Shown here: positions 19,491 through 27,461 of the stretch, one piece after another
Numbering within the stretch: position 1 is the first letter of the stretch
Layout of the letters: each line of letters begins with the position of its first letter
Assembly: GCA_965202905.1 (NCBI GenBank)
Contig: OZ241868.1
Location: 744,001 to 808,000 of the forward strand
DNA: 64,000 nt
DNA from: CAYFYS01 sp965202905
Lineage (GTDB): Bacteria > Pseudomonadota > Alphaproteobacteria > MPNO01
Reading direction: 5' to 3'
Made by a program: the position numbers and the translations under genes
Notes under the pieces: generated by a model
What the model saw: the letters and a program-made list of their open reading frames with translations, nothing else
What the model was told of the DNA's origin: nothing
The model's database searches: none

Positions 19491-20349
19491 CGCCGTCTTG
19501 CTGCTGTTGGGAGAATCGGCGGTACGCCTCGGAAAGCCGTCGGCAAACCGGCCCGGCCCGGCCGTTGCCGATCGTCATGCCGTCGATTCGCGAGATCGCA
19601 AGCGCGCCGGCAGTCGTGCTGGTCAGGAACGCCTCGGCCGCACCGGTCGCCTCGGCGATACTGAACGGTCGTTGCTCGACCGTGAGCCCCTCGCCCGCGG
19701 CGAGCGCGACGATCCGCGCGCGGGTCACTCCCGCCAGGATCCGCGGCCCCGTTCCCCGCGTGCGCAGGATTCCATCGCGAGTCACGATCCAGGCGTTGCT
19801 GGCGCTGCCCTCCGTGACCATTGCCGCATCGTCGATCAGCCACGCCTCGTAGGCGCCGGCGGCGGCCGCCCGCTGACGCGCCAGCACGTTGGGCAGCAGC
19901 GCGACTGATTTGATGTCGCATCGCAGCCAGCGCTCGTCGGGGAGGCCGATCACCGTCACGCCGGCTTCGCGCGTGGCCGCGTCCGGTCCGCACACCGGGC
20001 GCGCGGTAACGCTCAGAACCGGCTGCACCGACGCCGGATATGCGGCGTTGCGCGGCGCGCTGCCGCGCGTGATCTGAAGATAGACAATGCCCTCGCGAAC
20101 CCGGTTGCGCCGGGCGACGGAATCGAGCACCACGCCGAGAGCGCGCCGGCCCATCGGCATCGCCAAGTCGATCTCCGCCAGCGAGCGCTCCAGCCGGTCG
20201 AGATGGGCCCGGCGGTCGACTAGGCGACCGGCGGCCAAGGCGATGACTTCGTAGACGCCATCAGCGAACTGGTAGCCGCGGTCCTCGACCCCGATTGCGG
20301 CCGCGCCGATCGGCAGATAGCGCCCGTTGACATAGGCTATGCGCGGCAA
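19477..20349 (-). CDS. D-amino-acid transaminase (class IV, PLP)
   Basis: Fold-type IV PLP aminotransferase (290 aa), most like D-alanine aminotransferase, which supplies D-Glu or D-Ala for the wall. The N-terminal YVNGRY and VEDRGYQFADGVYEVI, the PLP lysine in DIKSVALLPNVLA (about residue 144) and TEGSASNAWIV are typical. The TTG start has GAGG about 7 nt upstream. It lies 8 nt after trkA and overlaps the HAD gene, so it sits inside the ntrYX-trkA transcription unit, as in other Rhodospirillales. A branched-chain or 4-amino-4-deoxychorismate lyase activity cannot be excluded from sequence alone. Confidence 0.85.
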   Translation of the reverse strand: MPRIAYVNGRYLPIGAAAIGVEDRGYQFADGVYEVIALAAGRLVDRRAHLDRLERSLAEIDLAMPMGRRALGVVLDSVARRNRVREGIVYLQITRGSAPRNAAYPASVQPVLSVTARPVCGPDAATREAGVTVIGLPDERWLRCDIKSVALLPNVLARQRAAAAGAYEAWLIDDAAMVTEGSASNAWIVTRDGILRTRGTGPRILAGVTRARIVALAAGEGLTVEQRPFSIAEATGAAEAFLTSTTAGALAISRIDGMTIGNGRAGPVCRRLSEAYRRFSQQQQDGDVGA

Positions 20350-20357
20350 AAGCGACC

Positions 20358-21734
20358 TCAGAAATATTCCAGGCGAACGGAGAACAGCCGCTCGACATGC
20401 TTGATCGCGTTCGAGGCGACGAACATCACGATTCGGTCACCGGCCCGCAGCGGCGTTCCCGCGCGCGGGATGTGCGCCGCGCCGTCACGCACGATCGCGC
20501 CGATCAGCACGCCGCTGGGGAGTCCCGCTTCGCGAATCGGCCGCCCAGCAAGGCTCGAAGTCTCGAGCAGTTCGACCTCCATGATCTCGCCAAAGTCGCG
20601 CGGCAGCGAATGGACCGCGCGGATCCGACCGCGACGCACATGCTGGAGAACGGTGGACGCGGTGATGGCATGCGGGCTGACCGCGACATCGACGCCCAGT
20701 GTGCCGATCAGCGGGGCGTAGTTGATGTTGTTGATCAGCACCACCGCCCGCCCGGCGCCGTGGCGCTTGGCGAGCAGCGCGGCGAGCACGTTCACCTCGT
20801 CATCATTCGTGACCGTCACGATCGCCTCGGCGGCGGCCACGTTGGCTTCCTTCAGGATCTCCGGGTCGAGCGCATCGCCGTTCAGCACCGTCACCCCGCT
20901 CAGGCGAAGCGCCGCACGCTCGGCCTGAGCCTTGTTGGACTCGATGATCTTGGCGCTCACGCCGGGATGTTCGTCGTGGATCAGCCGTGCCAGGAACTGT
21001 CCGACATGGCCGCCGCCGGCAATCACGATACGGCGCACCTCCGGCTCCTCGTGGCCAAAGACGGTCATTGCTCGAGAGACGTGGTCGTTGTCGGCGACGA
21101 AGTAGATCTCGTCGCCGGACAGCATCTGATCGTCCGCCGTCGGCACGATCGAGCTGTCGCCGCGGATGATGCCGACGACGACGATGTTGAGTTCAGGGAA
21201 GATGCCGGTGAGCTGACGAAGCGGAGTGTTGATGACCGGGCAATCCTCGCCCAGGCGCACGCCGATCGCGCGGACCCTGCCGTCGGCCAGCGGGATCGAA
21301 TCGAACGCGCCGGGCACGAACAGCCGGCGCGAGATCGCGCGGGCGACCTCGATCTCGGGCGAGATTATCACATCGATCGGCATGTGATCGCGGTTGAACA
21401 GATCCGCCCAGATCGGGGCGAGATAGCTTTGCGCACGCACGCGGGCGATCTTGGTCGGTACGTCGAACAGGGAATGGGCGACTTGGCAGGCGACCATGTT
21501 GACTTCGTCGGCCTGGGTGACGGCGATGATCATGTCGGAATCGCCGGCCGCGGCGTGCTCCAGCACGTCGGGATGAGAGGCGAAGCCGACGAGGGCGCGG
21601 GCATCGAGCGAATCGCCGACCCGCCGGATCAGCTCCTCGGACTGGTCGATGACGGTGACGTCATTGCCTTCCGAGGAGAGCTGGCGGGCGATGTGGAAGC
21701 CAACCTGGCCGGCGCCGCAGACGATGACTTTCAT
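20358..21734 (-). CDS. trkA: Trk system potassium uptake protein TrkA
   Basis: Peripheral NAD-binding regulator of the TrkH K+ channel (458 aa). It has two RCK-N/RCK-C units: the first nucleotide motif is GAGQVGFHIARQLSSEGNDV at the N-terminus, the second IAGGGHVGQFLARLI at about residue 233. It is 17 nt downstream of ntrX, the conserved alphaproteobacterial linkage. No trkH/trkG is in this window. Confidence 0.95.
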   Translation of the reverse strand: MKVIVCGAGQVGFHIARQLSSEGNDVTVIDQSEELIRRVGDSLDARALVGFASHPDVLEHAAAGDSDMIIAVTQADEVNMVACQVAHSLFDVPTKIARVRAQSYLAPIWADLFNRDHMPIDVIISPEIEVARAISRRLFVPGAFDSIPLADGRVRAIGVRLGEDCPVINTPLRQLTGIFPELNIVVVGIIRGDSSIVPTADDQMLSGDEIYFVADNDHVSRAMTVFGHEEPEVRRIVIAGGGHVGQFLARLIHDEHPGVSAKIIESNKAQAERAALRLSGVTVLNGDALDPEILKEANVAAAEAIVTVTNDDEVNVLAALLAKRHGAGRAVVLINNINYAPLIGTLGVDVAVSPHAITASTVLQHVRRGRIRAVHSLPRDFGEIMEVELLETSSLAGRPIREAGLPSGVLIGAIVRDGAAHIPRAGTPLRAGDRIVMFVASNAIKHVERLFSVRLEYF

Positions 21735-21751
21735 GACCTTGAGACCGAGCC

Positions 21752-23149
21752 TCAGGCCCGGGAGAGTTCTATCTTGTCGCTGCCGCCCACGCCAAGCGAC
21801 TTGAGTTTGCGGTGCAGCGCCGAACGCTCCATGCCGATGAACGTGGCGGTGCGCGAGATATTGCCGCCGAACCGGTCGACCTGGGCCATCAGATATTCAC
21901 GCTCAAACCTCTCACGCGCCTCGCGCAGCGGCAAGCCCATAACTTCGCTGTTCTTCCCTGAACCCATCGGATCGGGCGTGTTGGAGACGATCTCGGGCGG
22001 CAGCATGTCGGCGCGCACTGGATCGGTCGGGTCGCCCGGGGCCATGATCAGCACCCATTCGGCGACATTGCGTAGCTGGCGGACGTTGCCGGGCCATCCG
22101 TAGGACTGGAGCACGGCGACCGCGTCCGGGGCGACCGCGCGGCAGGGCATGCCGCCGGCTGCCGCCGCGCGGTCGATAAAGTGCTGTAGCAGCACGGGAA
22201 TGTCCTCACGCCGCGCGGCGAGCGAGGGAATGGCGATCGGCACGACGTTGAGCCGGTAGTAGAGGTCCTGGCGGAAGCTGCCGGCGGCCATCTCCGCCTG
22301 GAGGTCCCGGTTGGTCGTGGCGATCACACGCGCATCGACACTGACCTCTGTCGTTCCGCCGATCGGAATGAAGGACTGCTCTTGCAGGACACGGACGATC
22401 TTGCCCTGGGTTTGCAGCGGCATGTCGGCAACCTCGTCCAGCAGCAGCGTGCCGCCGTGAGCCTGCTCGAACGTGCCCAGGTCGCGGGTCGACCGCTCGC
22501 TATTTTGCGCGCCGAACAGCTCGGCCTCCATGCGCTCGGGCGCCATCGTCGCGCAGTTGAGCACCACGAACTGGCCCTGGCTGCGCCGCGAGCCGGCATG
22601 GATCATCCGGGCGGCGAGTTCCTTGCCCGAGCCCGGCGGGCCGGTGATCAGCACCCGGCTGTCGCTGGGCGCCACACGCTCGATCGCGTTGCGGACCTGC
22701 GACATCGACTGGGCGCTGCCGATCATCTCCCCGTCCGCCCCGGCGCGCTCGCGCAGTTCGGCGTTCTCCCGGGTCAGGCGGGCCGCATCGACTGCGCGCC
22801 TGGCCATCAGCACCAGCCGGTCGGCCTGGAACGGCTTTTCGACGAAGTCGTAGGCGCCAAGCTTGATCGCCTTGACCGCGGTCTCGATGTTTCCGTGCCC
22901 GCTGATCATCACCACGGGGACATCCGGCCACCTCTCCCGGAGGATCTTCAGGAACGACAGCCCGTCGCGGTCGTCGCCGCGCAGCCAGATATCCAGGATT
23001 ATCAGATGGGGCCGACGCTCCTCGATCAGCCGCATCGCGCCTTCCGTATTCGCCGCGGAGCGGCAGCAATAGCCCTCATCGACAAGGATGTCGGAGATGA
23101 TTGTCCGGATATCGGCCTCGTCATCGACTACCAGGATATCAGTCTGCAC
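21752..23149 (-). CDS. ntrX: Nitrogen response regulator NtrX
   Basis: NtrC-family response regulator (465 aa): receiver domain (VDDEADIRTI; phosphoacceptor Asp in LIILDIWLRG, near residue 54), AAA+ domain (Walker A GPPGSGKELAARM about residue 166, DEVADMPLQTQGK) and a Fis-type helix-turn-helix at the C-terminus (NISRTATFIGMERSALHRKL). The sigma-54 contact loop GAFTGA is absent: ELFGAQNSERSTRDLGTF occupies its place, as in other alphaproteobacterial NtrX proteins. It therefore probably regulates sigma-70 promoters. The start overlaps ntrY by 11 nt. With ntrBC gone, NtrYX is the only Ntr pair visible in this window. Confidence 0.95.
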   Translation of the reverse strand: MQTDILVVDDEADIRTIISDILVDEGYCCRSAANTEGAMRLIEERRPHLIILDIWLRGDDRDGLSFLKILRERWPDVPVVMISGHGNIETAVKAIKLGAYDFVEKPFQADRLVLMARRAVDAARLTRENAELRERAGADGEMIGSAQSMSQVRNAIERVAPSDSRVLITGPPGSGKELAARMIHAGSRRSQGQFVVLNCATMAPERMEAELFGAQNSERSTRDLGTFEQAHGGTLLLDEVADMPLQTQGKIVRVLQEQSFIPIGGTTEVSVDARVIATTNRDLQAEMAAGSFRQDLYYRLNVVPIAIPSLAARREDIPVLLQHFIDRAAAAGGMPCRAVAPDAVAVLQSYGWPGNVRQLRNVAEWVLIMAPGDPTDPVRADMLPPEIVSNTPDPMGSGKNSEVMGLPLREARERFEREYLMAQVDRFGGNISRTATFIGMERSALHRKLKSLGVGGSDKIELSRA

Positions 23150-25400
23150 CGCCCACCACCTCCGAGACGACCCTGCCGGCTCTCTCGCCGGCCGATTCCG
23201 TAATCCCGTCCTTGGGCAAGATCAACCGCACACATGCACCGCCCCGGGCTGCGTCCCCGATCCAGACGTCGCCGCCGTGCTCTTCCATGATCTTCTTGAC
23301 GATCGCCAGGCCGAGCCCGGTGCCCTTGTCGCGCGTGGTCACGTAGGGCTCGGTGAGGCGCTCGCGCTCGCTGTCCGGCAACCCGCGGCCGTTGTCCCGG
23401 ACCGCGACGATCGTGCCGGCTTCCTCGCGCCCGATGCTGAGCAGGACGCGGCCGGGCTCCGCGCCGACCGTGCGCGCCTCGATCGCCTCGACCGCGTTCT
23501 TAAGCAGATTGGTCAGCGCCCGGCCGACCAGTCCGACATCGCACGGCACGACGACCGGTTCCTCGGGAAAGCTGGTCTCGAACGTGATATCGGGGTGGGC
23601 CATCTTTTGCAGCGTGAGCGCGACCCGACAGGCATCGACCAGATCGCTGGGCTCGATGACCGCGCTCGGTATGCGCGCAAATTCGGAGAACTCCTGGACC
23701 ATCCGGCCGATGACGCCGACATGGCGGATGATGGTCTCGGTACAGGCGTCGAATGTCTTGGGGTCCGAGGTGATCTCATCGTGGAACTTCCGGCGCAACC
23801 GCTCCGCCGAAAGCTGGATCGGAGTCAGCGGGTTCTTGATCTCATGGGCGATCCGACGCGCCACGTCGGACCAGGCGGCCTTGCGCTGGGCGGACTGGAG
23901 CTCGGTGATATCGTCGAACGTCACCACGAAGCCGTGCACGGCCGCGCCCTCAATATCGGCGACGATGCGGGCGAACAGCGTCCGGGTCATGCCGCCGCGC
24001 TCCAGCTTGACCTCAATCTCGCCCTGATGGTCAGACTGCCGGCGCATCTCGCCCAGGAGCGCACCCATCTCGGGCACGGCACGGGCAAGGTGGCGCCCTA
24101 TGCGCGAGTCCAGATCGAGCGCCAACAGATCCGAGGCCGAGCGGTTAGCCAGGTTGATCCGCCCCGCCGCGTCCAGCCCGATCACCCCGGCGGAGACGCC
24201 CGACAGCACCGTCTCGATGAAATGGCGCCGGTTGTCGACCTGCCGGTTGGCCTCGAGCAGCTCGTCGCGCTGGGCCTCGAGCTGATCGGTCATCCGGTTG
24301 AAGGCCTTGGTGAGTGAGGCGATCTCGTCATCGCCGTCGGTCTCGTCGACCCGGGTCGCGAGGTCGCCGCCGCGCACCCTCTCGGCGGCCGAGGCGAGCG
24401 CCGAGATCGGCCCGGCCAGGCGGGTGGCGAAAGTCAGCCCGACCCAGATCGCCGCCATCAGCAGCAGCAGCGCCACCAGCACGAACATCATCGCGAAGGT
24501 GATCTCGAAGGTCCGCCGCTCGCCCTCGAGCGATTCGTACTGGGAGACGGCCTTCTTGGTCCGTGCGATATGATCGAGCACGCGCGGCTCGACGAACCGG
24601 CCAATATAGAGGAAAGCGTCGATCGCGCCATCGAGCTTGACGATGGCGCGCATGCGGTCGTCCGAGCCGGAGGTGAGGACGACCGGCTCGCCGTTGCCGG
24701 CCCTTTCCAGCGCGTGCAGCGGAATCGGGTCGTGGTCGAGCACGAAGCTCAGGTTCCACCGCGCGAGCACCCGCCCGGCGCCGTCGAAGACGTAGGCCTC
24801 GCTCAGGTTTCGCACCATGCCTTGGGCGGCGACGAAGCGGGAGAACCGGTCGGGCTCGGTCCACAGATGGGGCGAGGCCCGGTTCACGTCGCGCGCCATG
24901 GCGAGCAGGTCGCCGCGGATCACCTGCTGATGCTCGCGCAGATAGGCCTCGGCGACCAGGGTCGATTCCTCGAGCGCTGTGCGCACCCGGTCGGAGAACC
25001 ATGCCTGCACGCCGAAGCTGAAGAACAGCGCCGAGAACACCGAGACGATGATTGCCGGGATCAGCGCGATCATGCTGAACCAGACCACGAGGCGGGTATG
25101 CAGCCGCGCGCCGACGCTGCCGCGCCGCCGCGCGATCCAGATCGCCACTAGGCGGCGGGCGACGATCGCGCCCAGCAATAGGAACAGCACCAAGTCGAGA
25201 TTGAGCAGCACCAGGACGGTGCGCGGATCGGTTCCGAACGGCACCGAGCCCGACAATGCGGCGTATGTCGCCAGGGCCGCGCCCAGCGACAGCGCCGCGA
25301 GCGTCAGCGGCAGCTTGCGCCCGAGCCCGGCCCGGGCCGCCCGATCGGTCAGGCGAACAGCCAGGGCCGGTTCCAACGCCGCCGCCTTTTCCGTCATCAT
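23139..25400 (-). CDS. ntrY: Sensor histidine kinase NtrY
   Basis: Membrane-bound sensor kinase (753 aa). Hydrophobic segments lie near residues 30-55, 62-85, 100-125 and 300-325 and flank a periplasmic region. HAMP, PAS, HisKA and HATPase domains follow. The phosphoacceptor His is in RRIAHEIKNPLTPIQLSAER (about residue 515), the N box in LTNLLKNAVEAIEA, G boxes in VRDNGRGLPD and GTGLGLAIVKKIMEEHGG. It responds to nitrogen or redox state in relatives and phosphorylates NtrX. A second ATG follows directly. Upstream it borders the ntrBC deletion scar. Confidence 0.95.
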   Translation of the reverse strand: MMTEKAAALEPALAVRLTDRAARAGLGRKLPLTLAALSLGAALATYAALSGSVPFGTDPRTVLVLLNLDLVLFLLLGAIVARRLVAIWIARRRGSVGARLHTRLVVWFSMIALIPAIIVSVFSALFFSFGVQAWFSDRVRTALEESTLVAEAYLREHQQVIRGDLLAMARDVNRASPHLWTEPDRFSRFVAAQGMVRNLSEAYVFDGAGRVLARWNLSFVLDHDPIPLHALERAGNGEPVVLTSGSDDRMRAIVKLDGAIDAFLYIGRFVEPRVLDHIARTKKAVSQYESLEGERRTFEITFAMMFVLVALLLLMAAIWVGLTFATRLAGPISALASAAERVRGGDLATRVDETDGDDEIASLTKAFNRMTDQLEAQRDELLEANRQVDNRRHFIETVLSGVSAGVIGLDAAGRINLANRSASDLLALDLDSRIGRHLARAVPEMGALLGEMRRQSDHQGEIEVKLERGGMTRTLFARIVADIEGAAVHGFVVTFDDITELQSAQRKAAWSDVARRIAHEIKNPLTPIQLSAERLRRKFHDEITSDPKTFDACTETIIRHVGVIGRMVQEFSEFARIPSAVIEPSDLVDACRVALTLQKMAHPDITFETSFPEEPVVVPCDVGLVGRALTNLLKNAVEAIEARTVGAEPGRVLLSIGREEAGTIVAVRDNGRGLPDSERERLTEPYVTTRDKGTGLGLAIVKKIMEEHGGDVWIGDAARGGACVRLILPKDGITESAGERAGRVVSEVVGGAD

Positions 25401-25458
25401 GCTCGGGTCGGCTTGCCAAGCTGCCGCCCTCGGCCGTCGGGGAAGGGCGAAGTCGACA

Positions 25459-25584
25459 TCATCTTATGCCCCGCACGGCTTCGATGTCGAGATCGCGGAT
25501 CTTCTCGACCTCACGCACGACCCGGCCCTTGATGCCCGGTGCCGAGCACCCGCCGGTCCGTATCGCGCCCGCATCGCCGCTCAC
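25459..25584 (-). pseudogene. ntrB-ntrC deletion scar (41-codon fused remnant)
   Basis: A 41-codon ORF starts with a GTG that overlaps the dusB stop (GTGA), exactly where ntrB starts in related genomes. It ends in KIRDLDIEAVRGIR, which matches the conserved C-terminus of alphaproteobacterial NtrC (…RKKIRDLDI-VVRG-). The middle segment GRVVREVE also resembles the NtrC hinge before its Fis domain. The simplest reading is that a deletion removed nearly all of ntrB and ntrC, leaving the ntrB initiation region fused to the NtrC tail. Whether the 41-aa peptide is made is unknown. Basis: motif recognition from family knowledge; no alignment was run. Confidence 0.75.
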
Positions 25585-26556
25585 GCCGCCATCGCCCGCT
25601 CGCCGAAGAACCGGTTGAGCGCTGCCCGAACGCCGCGGGGATCCGATTCGGCGTTGACCGCAGCGCGGAACGCCGCGCCGTCGCGATGGCCCTTGCTGTA
25701 TCAAGCCAAGTGCTTGCGCGCCATGCGCACTCCGGTGCGCGGGCCGTAGTGATATGGAGCATCTCCTCGAAATGACCGCGCACCGTCACGGCCTGGGCCT
25801 CCAGGGAAGGCTGGGCCGGGATCTCTCGCCCGCCGAGCAAGGCGATGATTTGGCCCAGAAACCACGGCTGCCCGGCTGCGCCGCGACCGATCATCACGCC
25901 GTCCGCGCCCGAGGCCGCCAGCGCCGCCCGAACATCGCAGAGGCTTACGATATCGCCGTTGACGATCACCGGCGTCGAAACCGCGCGCTTGACCGCGGCG
26001 ACGAACGGCCAGTCGGCGGTCCCGTTGTATGGCTGGCGCCGCGTGCGGCCGTGGATGGTGACCATTTGGACACCGCAATCTTCGGCGATCGCCGAAGATT
26101 GCGGGTCGTCTCGTCCCAGCCGGTGCGCATTTTCAACTTCACCTGAACCGGCACGGCGGCGACCACCGCCTCGATGATCCGCCGCGCGTGGGCGAGATCG
26201 CGCATCAGCGCCGAGCCGCACATCTTGTTGTTGACCACCTTCTTGACTGGGCGGCCCATGTTTATGTCGATGATCGCCGCTCCGCGATCGACGTTGAGGC
26301 GGGCCGTCTCGGCCATGATTTCCGGGTCGTGGCCGGCGAGCTGGACTGCCATCGGAAACTCTTCGGTGCAGCCGGTCAACATCTTCAGGGTCCTGTCGTT
26401 GCTGCGGATCATCGCCTCGCCGGCGATCATCTCCGAGAACACCAGCCCCGCGCCCCAGCGCCGCACGACGCGCCGGAACGGCAGGTCGCTCACCCCGGAC
26501 GTGGGCGCGAGCATGACCGCATCGGGAATGCGGATCCGGCCGATCGTCAGCGTCAT
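25581..26556 (-). pseudogene. dusB: dusB/nifR3 tRNA-dihydrouridine synthase, multiply inactivated
   Basis: Remnant of the FMN-dependent tRNA dihydrouridine synthase that leads the ntr operon. The N-terminal half reads normally (MTLTIGRIRIPDAVMLAPTS, SEMIAGEAMI, EEFPMAVQLAGHDPE). Four lesions are visible. The catalytic Cys of the family GCP motif is Arg (INMGRPVKKV, codon at 26251-26253). The frame is lost inside a 32-bp palindrome at 26073-26104, after WDETTRN. It is lost again near 25752-25755 by an extra AT, between EEMLH and HYGPRTGVRMARKH. An in-frame TGA at 25701-25703 replaces the Trp of KHLAWY. Beyond it the reading continues sensibly (YSKGHRDGAAFRAAVN ... FFGERAMAA) to the stop overlapping the ntrB start. 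ATG overlaps the stop of the upstream membrane-protein gene. Confidence 0.9.
26073..26104. repeat. 32-bp perfect palindrome within dusB
   Basis: Two 16-nt arms with no spacer: CCGCAATCTTCGGCGA followed by its exact reverse complement. The right arm encodes the family sequence IAEDCG on the minus strand, while the left arm replaces the expected codons after WDETTRN and destroys the frame. Confidence 0.97.
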
Positions 26557-27353
26557 GGGACGACCACATCGGTGACGAACTTGACGCCGGGATAGGAGAG
26601 CGTGAGCAGAAGATAGGCCAGGAGCACGATACGCGCCGCCTGCCTGCCGCGTAACCCGTTCGTCGAATGCGCGATCAGCACGCCGCACAGCGCGATCAGG
26701 GTACACAGCGACAGGACCGTCTTGTGGTCCCAGGCGAGTAGCCTGCCGTCGAAGGTGTACCGGCTTGCGATGCCCGTCGCCAGGCCGCAGAACAGCAGGA
26801 TCGCGCTCAGGCTCAGCATGCGGACTTGCAACCGCTCGCCGTCGGCGATCGAGGGCAACAGCCGGCTGAGCCTTGTCGGCCGCTTCGCCTTGAGCGCGCG
26901 TTCCTGGACGAACGCGCCGGCGCCTGCGACGGCTCCGATTGTCAGGAAGCCGTAGGCGAGCAGCGCGAAGACGATATGCGCGCCGGTCCAGGCACCGAGG
27001 CCGCCGGCGGCCAGCGGGCGCTCCGGCAGGTCCTGCGAGATGGTCGCGAGCGCGCCGATCAGGACCAGATAGGGCAGCAGCAGCGCCGCCAGCCGCCGGG
27101 CCTCGCTGGACAACGCGGAGACGGCCGCGAACAACACGAGGCTGACGGCGACCGTCGCCCAGAGCGCCGAGCCCAGCCCGGTCCGCCAGCCCGGAGCGAA
27201 CAGGAGTACTACGGTCAGCACCGAGCCGATCAGCCCGACGCCCAGCAGCAGCCAGAACAGCGTGCCCCTGTCTCCGCTGCCGCGATAGGGCAGCACCGCC
27301 GCCGGGACGAGGGCGAGGAGCGCGCTGATCGACACCAGGACGGTCACGGGCAT
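26553..27353 (-). CDS. CcsA/HemX-like cytochrome c assembly membrane protein (YpjD type)
   Basis: Polytopic inner-membrane protein (266 aa) with about eight hydrophobic segments, related to the CcsA/CcmC/YpjD haem-handling family. Conserved features are GAHIVFALLAYGFLTIGAVAG (about residue 125-145), GERLQVRMLSLS and AWDHKTVLSL near residue 220, the position of the family's WAWDxKE motif. ATG at 27353 gives a hydrophobic N-terminus; the longer ORF to 27410 adds a non-conserved leader. Its stop overlaps the dusB ATG (ATGA), so it was the first gene of the dusB-ntr operon. The function is inferred by family only. Confidence 0.8.
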   Translation of the reverse strand: MPVTVLVSISALLALVPAAVLPYRGSGDRGTLFWLLLGVGLIGSVLTVVLLFAPGWRTGLGSALWATVAVSLVLFAAVSALSSEARRLAALLLPYLVLIGALATISQDLPERPLAAGGLGAWTGAHIVFALLAYGFLTIGAVAGAGAFVQERALKAKRPTRLSRLLPSIADGERLQVRMLSLSAILLFCGLATGIASRYTFDGRLLAWDHKTVLSLCTLIALCGVLIAHSTNGLRGRQAARIVLLAYLLLTLSYPGVKFVTDVVVP

Positions 27354-27461
27354 GTCCGGACTATATCCCAGCCGTCCGATTACGACAGCGCCGATAAGAA
27401 GCCTTGGCAACCCATCCGGCGGCGATTAGGGTCCGCCCCCGAACGCCACCCGGAGCGCCAG

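Noticed and set aside
26826..27461. N-terminal extension of ispDF
   Set aside because: The frame stays open only because it is antisense to the CcsA-like gene. Family homology begins at MDDCLALILAGG.
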